DNA from: Pontibacter flavimaris
GTDB taxonomy: Bacteria > Bacteroidota > Bacteroidia > Cytophagales > Hymenobacteraceae
Direction of reading: 5' to 3'
Length of the DNA stretch: 64,000 nucleotides
Assembly (NCBI RefSeq): GCF_001907195.1
Contig: NZ_LVWA01000013.1
Location: 1 to 64,000 of the forward strand
Made by a program: the position numbers and the translations under genes. The notes under the pieces are model-generated. The model did no database searches. It was not told where the DNA came from and saw only the letters and a list, made by a program, of their open reading frames with translations. Numbering within the stretch: position 1 is the stretch's first letter; every line of letters begins with the position of its first letter. Positions 18,256 through 26,934 of this stretch are shown here, one piece after another.

Positions 18256-19479
18256 CTACAACACAGCGGTTTTCTCGCCAATCAGTTCGCTCACAATGTA
18301 GTTGCCTATAGCCAGGGAGGAGGTGGCTGCCGGTGACGGCGCATTGCGAACGTGCACGATGTTGGCACTCTTCAAGATGTTAAAATCATCGATCAGTTTT
18401 CCGTTTCTGTCGCAGGCCTGTGCCCTTACGCCCGCACCGCCTGGCACCAGGTCGCTCTCCTGCACTTCCGGTATCAGCTTTTGCAGCGCTTTCGTAAAGG
18501 CCGCTTTGGACAAAGACCTGTACATCTCGCCCATCCCGGTCTGGCCATACTTGGCAACGATCTTCCAGAAGCCGGGCCAGCTTAGGGTATCCTTCATATC
18601 CCCCAGGTTGAGGTCCTGGAATTTGTACCCTTCCCGCTTAAAAGCAAGCACGGCGTTCGGGCCGGCTTCCACACCGCCTTGTATCATGCGGGTAAAATGA
18701 ACGCCCAGGAATGGGAAGCTTGGATCAGGCACGGGGTATATGAGCGTTTTCACCAGGTGCTCTTTCTCCTTGCTCAGCTTATAGTACTCCCCTCGGAAGG
18801 GAATGATGCGCAGGTCATTTTCTTTCTCCGTCATACTGGCCACCCTGTCTGAAAACAAGCCGGCGCAGCTCACCATGTTGTCAGCCGCATACATGTGCTT
18901 ATCCGTCTCCACATGCACGGTGCTGTTCTGCGAATGAATATTGATCACCTTTTCGCCAAAAACGGCCTCGCCCCCATACTTATTCTGGTATAGATCCAGC
19001 AGCGTCTCGGCCATCTTCGGGTAATCGATAATGCCCGTCTGCGGCACGTGAATGCCCCGGATACCGGTGCAATGCGGCTCAATTTCCTGTATCTCCTGCA
19101 GCGAGGTCAGCTCCCTGAGGTTCGTTAGGCCGTTTTGAATGCCTCTCTCATGGATTTCCCTGAGCTTAACAACCTCTGCCGGCGTAGTGGCAACTATAAT
19201 TTTCCCGCAGAGCTCGTAGGGGATGTTGTGTTCCTCAGCAAATGCTAGCAGGGAGTTATATCCGGCTATACAGTTTTTAGCCTTGAGGCTGCCCGGAGCG
19301 TAGTAAATGCCGCTGTGAATCACGCCACTGTTGTTGCCTGACTGATGCTTGGCTACACCATTCTCTTTCTCAATCAGCAGTACTTTGCTATCCGGGTTTT
19401 TGAGCTTCAGGTGATAAGCTACGGAAAGCCCTACCAAACCTGCTCCGATAACGATGGTATCGTATTTTTTTATTGACAT
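18256..19479 (-). CDS. lhgO: L-2-hydroxyglutarate oxidase
   Basis: 407 residues of the DAO/FAD oxidoreductase fold. The N-terminal FAD-binding motif is GAGLVGLSVAYHL (residues 12-24), followed by the family-typical HQSGNNSGVIHSGIYYAPGS (about 45-64) and a C-terminal SPAATSSLAIGNYI near the FAD. This pattern fits LhgO, which oxidises L-2-hydroxyglutarate to 2-oxoglutarate, passing electrons to the membrane quinone pool. Length is normal. It sits between two polysaccharide gene groups without a clear functional link. The 232-base gap upstream separates it from the glycosyltransferase operon and shows nothing certain. Confidence 0.92.
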   Translation of the reverse strand: MSIKKYDTIVIGAGLVGLSVAYHLKLKNPDSKVLLIEKENGVAKHQSGNNSGVIHSGIYYAPGSLKAKNCIAGYNSLLAFAEEHNIPYELCGKIIVATTPAEVVKLREIHERGIQNGLTNLRELTSLQEIQEIEPHCTGIRGIHVPQTGIIDYPKMAETLLDLYQNKYGGEAVFGEKVINIHSQNSTVHVETDKHMYAADNMVSCAGLFSDRVASMTEKENDLRIIPFRGEYYKLSKEKEHLVKTLIYPVPDPSFPFLGVHFTRMIQGGVEAGPNAVLAFKREGYKFQDLNLGDMKDTLSWPGFWKIVAKYGQTGMGEMYRSLSKAAFTKALQKLIPEVQESDLVPGGAGVRAQACDRNGKLIDDFNILKSANIVHVRNAPSPAATSSLAIGNYIVSELIGEKTAVL

Positions 19480-19711
19480 ACTGTTGTTACTTTATCTTTA
19501 TACTTTTCTTGTCGCTTTATCTTATTCAGGCAAACAAAACTTGCCCATAAAATATGCTAGCTTATACGGCAGATCCTATATAGTGTCTGCTACATATTGA
19601 GTTTTTTTAATTGAATTGCCCTTGTTGTTTGAATATCATAAGTGGCTCATATGGTGCTATCGGAATATACTAACGCTTTTTGCTGCTAAAACACAGGCGC
19701 TAAAGGCCTGG

Positions 19712-20929
19712 TTAGAGATTCGGAAGCGCCTGCAACGTTTCAAGTGTGGCGATTTTTTGGTTCTGAGGGCGCCTGGCCGTTTCATAAATGGAAATCAAAG
19801 TATGATAATTCGCTTCCGGCGTATAAAGTTGCTCGTAGCTCATGCGCGCGTTTTTACCCAGGTTATACACCATTTCGGGCAATTGCTCCATGGTCTTTAC
19901 GCTTCTCACCAACTCCTCGGCACTGCCTGGTCTGTAATGCAGCCCATTTTGCTGGTGCTGCACCAGGTACTCTCCGCCTCCTATTTTAGAGGCAATCACA
20001 GGTGTTCCCGTGGAAAAGCTCTCGATAATGGACATCCCGAACATCTCCGGCCACTCCGACGGAAAAATCAATCCCCTGGCCGACTTCAGTTCCTCCACTA
20101 CTCTTCCCCGCTGCTGGTAACCTAAATACTCCAGGGACGGGTAACTGGCCGCGTGCGCCTCCACCATACTTCTGAGTGGCCCATCCCCTACTACCTTCAG
20201 TTTAAACGGGTGCTGTGCATGGGCTTTTAGCAGGGTTTCCAGTCCTTTTTCAGGCGACAGCCGGCCCACAAACAGGAAATATGCCTCACGTTTCTGTTTG
20301 CCGAGGCCCAGGTCTGCCGTAAAGTTTGGCTTCACCACCAGTTGCTCCGGGCGGGGATTTAAGGAGGAGTTCTGAAATAGCCTGGCAGCGCCGGGGGTTA
20401 GGGTGATAAACAAGTCTACCTGATTGCGCCAGGTACCCAGGAGCTTGTGCACCCCGGAGGTTAGTACGACAGAAGCTGTCTGGAAGCGGGAGTCGCGGTA
20501 GGCCCTGTCCCAGATGGCCGGCAGCGGAAAAACCTTGTGTACGTTCTCCATGTGCAGCTTGCCGTGGTAATGTAGGTAGGAACTGGGGCAAATGAGGCGG
20601 TAGTTGTGCAGCGTCATCACCACCGGCACCTTTAGTTTCCGGCACACATAAAAAACCGCCGGCGACACCAGCGGAAAGAAATTGTGCACATGCACCACGT
20701 CAGGCCGGAACTCCTTTATCTTTTCTTCCACAGCCCGAGCGCCTTTTGGATTATACACAATGCCCAGGGCTGCCTGCAGCTTCTCTGTGAGGCTGTTCAC
20801 GTCATTGTTGGAGAAGGTCAGCTTTTCTACTATGTGCCCGTATTCCTCCAGCAGTGCGGCTTCCGCAAAAAAGACTGTGTCTTCGCCCCCCGTCTGCTTG
20901 TAGTGGTTATGAACTAAAAGTATGCGCAT
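19712..20929 (-). CDS. Glycosyltransferase family 4 protein
   Basis: 405 residues with a GT-B fold: an N-terminal acceptor domain beginning MRILLVHNHYKQTGGEDTVF, and a C-terminal donor domain with FVGRLSPEKGLETLL (about 225-240) and the E-x7-E region EMFGMSIIESFSTGTPVIAS (about 298-317). GT4 enzymes use nucleotide sugars for retaining transfer, and this one resembles capsule and exopolysaccharide mannosyl/glucosyl transferases. It ends the minus-strand sugar operon, 16 bases after the nucleotidyltransferase gene, and is likely to transfer a sugar made by that operon. The precise sugar is unknown. Confidence 0.88.
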   Translation of the reverse strand: MRILLVHNHYKQTGGEDTVFFAEAALLEEYGHIVEKLTFSNNDVNSLTEKLQAALGIVYNPKGARAVEEKIKEFRPDVVHVHNFFPLVSPAVFYVCRKLKVPVVMTLHNYRLICPSSYLHYHGKLHMENVHKVFPLPAIWDRAYRDSRFQTASVVLTSGVHKLLGTWRNQVDLFITLTPGAARLFQNSSLNPRPEQLVVKPNFTADLGLGKQKREAYFLFVGRLSPEKGLETLLKAHAQHPFKLKVVGDGPLRSMVEAHAASYPSLEYLGYQQRGRVVEELKSARGLIFPSEWPEMFGMSIIESFSTGTPVIASKIGGGEYLVQHQQNGLHYRPGSAEELVRSVKTMEQLPEMVYNLGKNARMSYEQLYTPEANYHTLISIYETARRPQNQKIATLETLQALPNL

Positions 20930-20945
20930 GAAGTATGAACGATTG

Positions 20946-21725
20946 TCAGGATAAAGTATGAATGGCTTTTAGAAGGTCTTCCGGGGTGCCTACATCCAGG
21001 CAGTTGCCTGTGTCGAAGTATACGCCTTGCACCCTCAGCCCCTTAAGTATGGCCGCCTGCACCACCTCCCCCACGCTCAGCTCTTTGCCGGAAGTATGGA
21101 ATTGCTCCTCTACCTGCTGCAGGTGCTGGTGCATGAACTCCGTGAAGCGCGGTCCCCAGCTGGCAATGGCCCAGCCATAGGTTAGGTTTGAAACAGCGGG
21201 CTTATGAAGTATGTTTTTCACCTCTCCGCCTTCTCCTACTTCCACCATGTCCCATTTGTGCGGATGCGGCACTTTAAAACATCCCAGCACCACGTCGGCA
21301 CCGGTTTGCTCCTGCCTTTGCAACAGCTGCTCAAAGGCATCCTCCGGCTCAAAAAGGATGTCCGGGAAACCGAACACCACCCGCTGCCCCCGCACAAAAG
21401 TATAGGCCTGGTCCAGGGAAAAGGGACTACCATAGGGTTTCTGCATAATGAGGTAAGCCAGTTGCAGCCCCAGCTGGCTGCCGTCGCCGAAGTAGTCGGG
21501 GATGTCCCACTTGCCTTTGCGAAGTATAACGTATACCTGTCCGGCACCGGCGCGCTGCATGTGCTCCAGCAGGTACTGCGATACGGCTTTGGGGTGCGGT
21601 TCGCCGTGCTCCGGGTGCGGCGCAAACCCCACCGGAAACAGCTCTTTGCTGCACGGCAGCGGCGAGAGCCGGGAGCCCAGGCCAGCGGCGGGTATCAGTC
21701 CAACTACATCAGATGCCTTCATCAT
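20946..21725 (-). CDS. Sugar-phosphate nucleotidyltransferase (RmlA-like family)
   Basis: About 259 residues. The signature GLIPAAGLGSRLSPLPCSKELFPV (spans two pieces: GLGSRL, then KELFPV) is the nucleotide-binding loop of the RmlA/GalU superfamily. FGFPDILFE carries the metal-binding Asp region, and DVGTPEDLLKA near the C terminus is typical. It would join a sugar 1-phosphate and an NTP. The ATG at 21725 was chosen. A GTG at 21740 is a possible longer start. Residues differ from classical RmlA (KELFP in place of KPMLP), so the sugar and the base cannot be named. It follows the SAF-domain oxidoreductase by 68 bases, in the same direction. Confidence 0.78.
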   Translation of the reverse strand: MMKASDVVGLIPAAGLGSRLSPLPCSKELFPVGFAPHPEHGEPHPKAVSQYLLEHMQRAGAGQVYVILRKGKWDIPDYFGDGSQLGLQLAYLIMQKPYGSPFSLDQAYTFVRGQRVVFGFPDILFEPEDAFEQLLQRQEQTGADVVLGCFKVPHPHKWDMVEVGEGGEVKNILHKPAVSNLTYGWAIASWGPRFTEFMHQHLQQVEEQFHTSGKELSVGEVVQAAILKGLRVQGVYFDTGNCLDVGTPEDLLKAIHTLS

Positions 21726-21793
21726 ACAAAAACCGCGCACCGCCCCCTGTGGTCTGCGATGCGCGGCAAATGGTTTGGTTTAAAAGTATAAAC

Positions 21794-23155
21794 TTAAACG
21801 GATGCCACCGCTTTTGTATTTATTTGTTTCAGGGCATTGGCACGACCGGCCTCATCCGTCGCGGCAAAGTATGCCGCCTGTTCCTCGCGCAGCTGATCTA
21901 CCAAACGTCCTTCCGGCATCACCACGTCATCATACGTGATCACCTGGTCTTTCGGGATATCGCGCTTCAGCACACAGCCCTCGGCCACACCAATCGGCAA
22001 TAGTCTTTCTGCGGCAGTGGTGTCAGCGTTCTCACACAGGCCATAGGTCATATAGTGGCCGATGCCATCAATCACTTCGCCCGCCTTAAGATCAATCTTA
22101 GCGGCGGCTACCACTTCTACCTGCGGCGCTCCCATTGGCGTGAGGGCGGCATCGTTGAACAGCACGGCGCGCGCCACGGTGTTCGGCACCTCAAAATGGC
22201 ACAGGTGGTACGGCGTGTAGAACAGATACAACGGGCCTTCGCCCAGCTTGTACAGGTTCAGGTAGTGCTGCTGAATCGGGTTGTCGTGCGTGCCCAGTAC
22301 AAACACGCCCGGGCCTGGCTCCGCGCCCACCACGTAATCAACAATGCCGGGGCCTTCTGTCAAATCTTCCAGCGGGTAGAGGTTGTGCACACAGTCTTTC
22401 AGCGATGTGCCGCTTGCCACGGTTGGACCATGCATACCGCGCTTAGCCACCCGCATACCGGTTCCGTTGGCTATGATAGCCTGCTCAAACGAGATTTTGC
22501 TGCCGTCGGCAAACGAGGTTACCATGGATGGCTGCTGGCCCCATTTCTTTGCAAAGCCCTCCTGCGTGGTTGGGTTGCGGTACGGGTCGTGCAAACCTTT
22601 GATATTGCCGCACAGCACCGGCTTCACGCCAAGGCCCTTCACGAAGCGGTACAGGTTCATGGTTACGCCCGGCTGGTCGCCATCGGCGTTGGTGAACACG
22701 ACACCGGCTTTGTCGGCGTATACTTTCAGGATCGGTCCGATGGTACCGTCTACCTCGGCATTCATCATGATGATGTGCTTGCCGTTCTGGATAGCGGTGA
22801 TAGCTACGTTAGTACCGAACTCGACAGCGCCGGTCACCTCGATCACGGCGTCAATGCCCTCGGCCTGGCACAACAGCATGGCATCCTCGGTCACGCTATA
22901 CTTGCCCTGGCGAATGTTCTCCTCCAGTTCCGTGACAGACGTCACCTCCTGCACTTCCTCGATCTCAGCCTGGCTGTAGGCTAGCTTGGCTTTATCCAGG
23001 GTGCGGTTGGAGATGGCCACCAATTCCATGCCCTGGGTATATTTACAGATTTGAAGGGCAATGCCACGGCCCATGAAGCCGGCTCCTACCATGGCCACAC
23101 GTACCGGATTGCCTTCTGCCTGGCGTTTGGCCAGGGCGGTATCTACTATTATCAT
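21794..23155 (-). CDS. NAD(P)-binding oxidoreductase with C-terminal SAF domain
   Basis: 453 residues. A Rossmann fold starts at residue 18 with VAMVGAGFMGRGIALQI, homoserine-dehydrogenase-like in its first half (EVTGAVEFG, HIIMMNAEVDGTIGP). The C-terminal 90 residues (KIDLKAGEVIDG ... GCVLKRDIPKDQVITYDDV) form a SAF domain, the module found in sialic acid synthases and FlgA. Proteins of this layout occur in lipopolysaccharide loci, but I know of no firmly established reaction. The position between a RmlC-like epimerase and a nucleotidyltransferase suggests oxidation or reduction of a nucleotide-sugar or its precursor. It is not a true homoserine dehydrogenase. It may be misannotated elsewhere as FlgA because of the SAF part. 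Confidence 0.75.
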   Translation of the reverse strand: MIIVDTALAKRQAEGNPVRVAMVGAGFMGRGIALQICKYTQGMELVAISNRTLDKAKLAYSQAEIEEVQEVTSVTELEENIRQGKYSVTEDAMLLCQAEGIDAVIEVTGAVEFGTNVAITAIQNGKHIIMMNAEVDGTIGPILKVYADKAGVVFTNADGDQPGVTMNLYRFVKGLGVKPVLCGNIKGLHDPYRNPTTQEGFAKKWGQQPSMVTSFADGSKISFEQAIIANGTGMRVAKRGMHGPTVASGTSLKDCVHNLYPLEDLTEGPGIVDYVVGAEPGPGVFVLGTHDNPIQQHYLNLYKLGEGPLYLFYTPYHLCHFEVPNTVARAVLFNDAALTPMGAPQVEVVAAAKIDLKAGEVIDGIGHYMTYGLCENADTTAAERLLPIGVAEGCVLKRDIPKDQVITYDDVVMPEGRLVDQLREEQAAYFAATDEAGRANALKQINTKAVASV

Positions 23156-23201
23156 CTTTGAGGTATAAAATTAAGGGTTAACGCAGCAAAAGCTGCCGGC
23201 A

Positions 23202-23765
23202 TTACACCAGCAGCTTTCCTTTAGATTTTTCCTGCTCCTCCACAAAGTCTGGATGAGCCTGGTCTTTTTCTGAAATGATGACCGGCTCGATCGGCCACTC
23301 GATGTTGAAGGCCGGGTCGTTCCAGCGGAGGCCGCGCTCGGCTCCCGGAGTATAGAACTCGGTTACCTGGTACGTTACGTCCGTGTTGTCCTCCAGCGTG
23401 ATGAAGCCGTGGGCAAAGCCTTCCGGCACGAACAGCATGCGGTAATTGTCGGCAGTCAACTCCACGCCAATCCACTGCTTATAGGTCTCCGAGTCAGGGC
23501 GCATGTCGATGATCACATCGTAGATGGCGCCACGGGTGCAGCGTACCAGCTTGGTCTCCTCATTCGGGGCCAGCTGCATGTGCATGCCGCGCAGGGTGCC
23601 TTTCTTTTTGTTGTAAGAGACATTGGTTTGGCGGATGTCGTTGGTCAGGCCATACTCTTCAAACTCTTTCTGGCAGAAGGAGCGGCCAAAGAAGCCCCGC
23701 TCGTCCTCGATGCGCTTTACGTCTATAATGTATGCTCCCTTGAGCTTGGTTTCTGTAAAAATCAT
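23202..23765 (-). CDS. RmlC-like dTDP-4-dehydrorhamnose 3,5-epimerase family protein
   Basis: 187 residues of a cupin-type epimerase. The catalytic His lies in LRGMHMQLAP (about residue 61), the active-site Tyr region is in VTYQVTEFYTPGAERGLRWNDP (about 130-150), and the start with DERGFFGRSF is family-typical. Classical members epimerise C3 and C5 of dTDP-4-keto-6-deoxyglucose. Here the neighbours include a cytidylyltransferase and no RmlB or RmlD, so the substrate is more likely a CDP-sugar. It begins 10 bases after the SDR gene stop, in one operon. Confidence 0.87.
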   Translation of the reverse strand: MIFTETKLKGAYIIDVKRIEDERGFFGRSFCQKEFEEYGLTNDIRQTNVSYNKKKGTLRGMHMQLAPNEETKLVRCTRGAIYDVIIDMRPDSETYKQWIGVELTADNYRMLFVPEGFAHGFITLEDNTDVTYQVTEFYTPGAERGLRWNDPAFNIEWPIEPVIISEKDQAHPDFVEEQEKSKGKLLV

Positions 23766-23775
23766 GGGCTTGGGT

Positions 23776-24861
23776 TTAGGCGGTTTCCAGTTCGGTTTCG
23801 GCTACTTTGGAGCTATCGCACTGCCACTGCAGCTGCTCGTTCAGCTTCTGGGCATCCTGCAGGCTGTTCAGCACCATCAGGCGCATCAGCAGCGAATTGC
23901 GGAAATCACCATCCTTAAACTCCATCGCCTTCAGCCCTACGTACAGTTCCTCTATGGCCTGCGCCAATGTATACTGGGGCTGGTGGTTCGGGGCCAGCTG
24001 CTTATAGAGATCGAAGTTCACGCGGTAAGAGCGCTTGTCCGGCGCGGCATCCGTATTCACGGTCACGTCCACACCCGGAATCAGTTCTGCCACAGCATTG
24101 GCCAGCTCGTAAACCTGGTAGTTCCACGCGTTAGAACCGGTGTTCACGGCCAGGTACTCGCCGCCGTTGGAAGGCTGGCGGGTTACGGCCCACTCAATGG
24201 CGCGCGCCATGTCGCGCACGTGGATCAGCGGACGCCAAGGGGTACCGTCGCTCAGGATGTTGATCTTGCCCGTCGCCACGGCTCCTGCCACGAAGTCGTT
24301 CAGCACCAGGTCCAGACGCAGGCGATCGCTCATGCCGCAGGCGGTGGCAAAGCGCAGGCAGGTAACAGTAAAGCCGTCGCCGGCCAATGGCTTCAGCTCT
24401 TTCTCGGTGGCCACTTTAGAGCGGGCATAGGCCGTGAGCGGGTTCAGCTCCGAATCTTCGGTTTTGGCATGCTCGGAGGCTGCGCCATACATGCTACAGC
24501 TGGAGGCGAACACATAGTTCTTCACGCCGGCAGCCTTGGCCAATTCGGCAATGCGCACACTTGATTTGTAGTTCACATCCATGGTGATGTCCTCATACTT
24601 CTTGCCCATCGGGTCGTTGGAGATGGCAGCCAGGTGCACCACAGCGTCCACACCCTCCAGCACTTCGGCTGGCATGGTGCGCACATCACCGTAAAGTTGC
24701 ACATCCAGGCGGCTTTCAGGAAGTATGGGAGCATTGGTAAGGCAGGAGGCGAAATAGGCCATGTCGTAGCCTACAAGGGTAGCTTCGGGGTATGCAGCAC
24801 GCAGGCGCTCTACCACGCCCGGGCCAACATAGCCCATGTTTCCGGTTATCAGTATTTTCAT
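23776..24861 (-). CDS. NAD-dependent epimerase/dehydratase (extended SDR)
   Basis: 361 residues. The NAD-binding loop GNMGYVGPG is at residues 7-15, the catalytic YARSK at about 150, and SSCSMYG at about 120. The central part fits nucleotide-sugar epimerase/dehydratases such as UDP-glucose 4-epimerase. The last 60 residues (FKDGDFRNSLLMRLMVLNSLQ) form an extra helical tail, not part of a standard GalE core. It stands 63 bases downstream of the cytidylyltransferase and could supply the 4,6-dehydratase or epimerase step for a CDP-sugar. No closer identity can be given. Confidence 0.82.
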   Translation of the reverse strand: MKILITGNMGYVGPGVVERLRAAYPEATLVGYDMAYFASCLTNAPILPESRLDVQLYGDVRTMPAEVLEGVDAVVHLAAISNDPMGKKYEDITMDVNYKSSVRIAELAKAAGVKNYVFASSCSMYGAASEHAKTEDSELNPLTAYARSKVATEKELKPLAGDGFTVTCLRFATACGMSDRLRLDLVLNDFVAGAVATGKINILSDGTPWRPLIHVRDMARAIEWAVTRQPSNGGEYLAVNTGSNAWNYQVYELANAVAELIPGVDVTVNTDAAPDKRSYRVNFDLYKQLAPNHQPQYTLAQAIEELYVGLKAMEFKDGDFRNSLLMRLMVLNSLQDAQKLNEQLQWQCDSSKVAETELETA

Positions 24862-24924
24862 TTGAATGAAGTGTATATAGTAAGAAAAGGGTTTGGGTTC
24901 TTTAAAACGAAAAAGTATGGCAGC

Positions 24925-25728
24925 TTAGTTAACCACGCCTGACAGCATCTTGTGCCATACGTTCCAGGGGGCTTTGCCGCTCTGCCACAGGTCTTCGAGC
25001 ACATGCTTGTCGCGCAGGGTGTCCATGGGCTGCCAGAAGCCGCGGTGGCGGTAAGCTGAAAGCTCTCCCTCCTCGGCCAGCGACTCCAGCGGGCCGCGCT
25101 CCCAGATGGTGCTGTCATCCTCGATATAGTCGAACACGCTTGGCTCCAGCACAAAGAAGCCGCCGTTGATCCAGGGCATGTCGCCGCCTGTTGGCTTCTC
25201 TTTGAACTGCGGCACCAGGGTAGCCTCAGAGGAAAGCGTGAACGCTCCGAAACGGCCTGGCTGCTGCACGGCCGTCAGGGTAGCCTTCGTTCCTTGCGCC
25301 TTGTGGTATTCTACCGCCTCCGCAATGTTCACGTCACTCACACCGTCGCCGTAGGTCAGGCAGAAGGTTTCGTCGCCCACGTAGTCTTTCACGCGCTTCA
25401 GACGTCCACCTGTCATGGTCCCCTCACCGGTATCCACCAGCGTCACTTTCCACGATTCGGTATTGTTCTTGTGCACCTCCATGCCATTGCTGCGCATGTC
25501 GAAGGTAACATCTGAGTTGTAGAGGAAATAGTTGGCGAAGTATTCTTTGATTATGTGGCCTTTGTAGCCGCAGCAGATCACAAATTCATTGATATTGTAG
25601 TGGGAGTAGATTTTCATGATGTGCCACAGGATTGGCTTACCACCAATTTCTACCATGGGCTTCGGACGAACGCCGCTTTCTTCGCTAATTCTCGTACCGA
25701 AACCGCCGGCAAGTATAACAGCTTTCAT
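24925..25728 (-). CDS. rfbF: Glucose-1-phosphate cytidylyltransferase
   Basis: 267 residues from the ATG at 25728. The frame is open 13 codons further but the conserved start is MKAVILAGGFGTRISEES. The nucleotidyltransferase loop GGFGTR, the substrate lysine region RPKPMVEIGGKPILWHIMK and LTYGDGVSDVNI are all typical of RfbF/AscA, which makes CDP-glucose from CTP and glucose 1-phosphate. Length is usual for the family (about 257). It heads the nucleotide-sugar operon. A 387-base gap separates it from the WecG-like gene. RfbF normally works with CDP-glucose 4,6-dehydratase (RfbG) to lead into 3,6-dideoxyhexoses, but no clear RfbG or RfbH lies here. Confidence 0.9.
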   Translation of the reverse strand: MKAVILAGGFGTRISEESGVRPKPMVEIGGKPILWHIMKIYSHYNINEFVICCGYKGHIIKEYFANYFLYNSDVTFDMRSNGMEVHKNNTESWKVTLVDTGEGTMTGGRLKRVKDYVGDETFCLTYGDGVSDVNIAEAVEYHKAQGTKATLTAVQQPGRFGAFTLSSEATLVPQFKEKPTGGDMPWINGGFFVLEPSVFDYIEDDSTIWERGPLESLAEEGELSAYRHRGFWQPMDTLRDKHVLEDLWQSGKAPWNVWHKMLSGVVN

Positions 25729-26115
25729 TTCTATCGTAAAGGAGTTAAGGGTGAAACAATGTACCAACGCGTGCTCTGAGAATTTGCACTATCTCAGGCA
25801 AGCACACTAAGGATCGATACGGAGATTCATATATTTGGATTTATTTGAATAGACTTTTTCTGAAGAATTTGCTCTCAGGTATAAGCCGCTCAGGCATAGT
25901 TGCGCACGTGGGCCGTTTTTATGCCGGCGTACCGTGTAAAGCAGTCCTGTTTGGAGGAGAGCGGAAAGGTCTGGGTCCGTTTTCTGGCGCACTTCACCTT
26001 GCTGTAAAATTGTACAACAGCCCGCCGGTAACGGCTGTAAACCTGTCTCTGTCGGTAATGATGCTCTATAAACCTTCTCCATCTCATCCTGCTCCTCCAG
26101 CATAGAACCTGTACT
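25729..26115. other. Gene-free gap inside the sugar operon
   Basis: 387 bases between the WecG-like gene and rfbF, both on the minus strand. A 98-codon open frame on the minus strand starts 12 bases after the WecG stop, but it has no recognisable domain, start signal or convincing codon use. No hairpin terminator is evident, so this may be a promoter region or a relic. Confidence 0.4.
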
Positions 26116-26934
26116 TTAGTTGGTAAGTTGTATGTTGCGCCTGCGCCTGAACAGCACCACTTTGGCCACCTCATACAGAAACTTACTGTTTGTAAGCAAA
26201 TAACGTTTCCATAATCTGCCGGGCTCCTGCCACAAGCGGTAAGTCCACTCCAGGCTCAGGTCGCGGGCCCACTTCGGCAGGCGCTTCTCCAGCCCGGCAT
26301 AGGTCATGTAGGCCTGCCCCACGCCCAGCATGCAGGCCTTTACCTGCCCCTTGTGGTCAGCCATCCAGCGCTCCTGCTTCGGGCATCCCAGGGCCACAAA
26401 CACAATGTCTGCCCCGGAGTCGTTGATCATATTGGTGATAGCCGTGTCTTCGATATGGGTGAGCTTGCGGAAAGGCGGCGAGTAGTACCCGGCCACGCGC
26501 AGGTTCGGCAAATCGGTTCTCGTTTTCGCCACCACCGCCTCCAGCACCTGATCGGTGGAGCCGTAGAAAAAGACAGACTTCCCGCGTTGCGCAGCCTCCT
26601 GCAACAGCCTTGGCATCAGGTCCATGCCTGGTACGCGGTCCTGGTGCTGGCCGTAGAGCAGTTTCATGAGCTTTGATACCGGCCCGCCGTCCGGCGAGGC
26701 GATGTCAGCGTTGTTCAGCAGGCTTTGGAAGTCCTTGTCCTGCTTGGCCTCCATCAGCATGTGCACATTGGTAAAGCACACGTAGGAGGAGTCTTTATGG
26801 TCGGTGAGCCAGAAAACATGGTTCACGAAATCATCAAAGGAGCCGGCCGAGATAAGGGAGCCGAGAAGCTGGCGCTTCTCTTTTATGGGTGGCTCGGCTG
26901 CAACAGGTAGTTCTTGTATCGTCTCAGTAAGCAT
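26116..26934 (-). CDS. WecG/TagA/CpsF family glycosyltransferase (GT26)
   Basis: 272 residues with the GT26 hallmarks: ADIASPDGGPVSKLM (about 78-92, catalytic Asp region), VFFYGSTDQVLE (about 120-131) and VFVALGCPKQERWM (about 177-190). These enzymes add N-acetylmannosaminuronic acid, ManNAc or a similar sugar to the first sugar on a polyprenyl diphosphate carrier at the inner face of the membrane. Its start overlaps the end of the upstream sugar transferase gene by 11 bases, so the pair likely performs steps one and two of repeat-unit assembly. The C terminus is rich in Arg and may sit on the membrane. Confidence 0.9.
   Translation of the reverse strand: MLTETIQELPVAAEPPIKEKRQLLGSLISAGSFDDFVNHVFWLTDHKDSSYVCFTNVHMLMEAKQDKDFQSLLNNADIASPDGGPVSKLMKLLYGQHQDRVPGMDLMPRLLQEAAQRGKSVFFYGSTDQVLEAVVAKTRTDLPNLRVAGYYSPPFRKLTHIEDTAITNMINDSGADIVFVALGCPKQERWMADHKGQVKACMLGVGQAYMTYAGLEKRLPKWARDLSLEWTYRLWQEPGRLWKRYLLTNSKFLYEVAKVVLFRRRRNIQLTN

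Noticed and set aside
21794..23155. Homoserine dehydrogenase or FlgA annotation
   Set aside because: The Rossmann part is related to the former and the SAF domain to the latter, but the context is nucleotide-sugar synthesis and neither function fits.
23623..24564. A 313-codon plus-strand open frame
   Set aside because: It is antisense to the SDR gene with an intact Rossmann fold. The product is low-complexity His/Val/Gln-rich sequence.
25807..26103. A 98-codon minus-strand frame after the WecG-like gene
   Set aside because: It is in the right direction, but no domain, poor composition and no start signal. It is too weak to call a gene.
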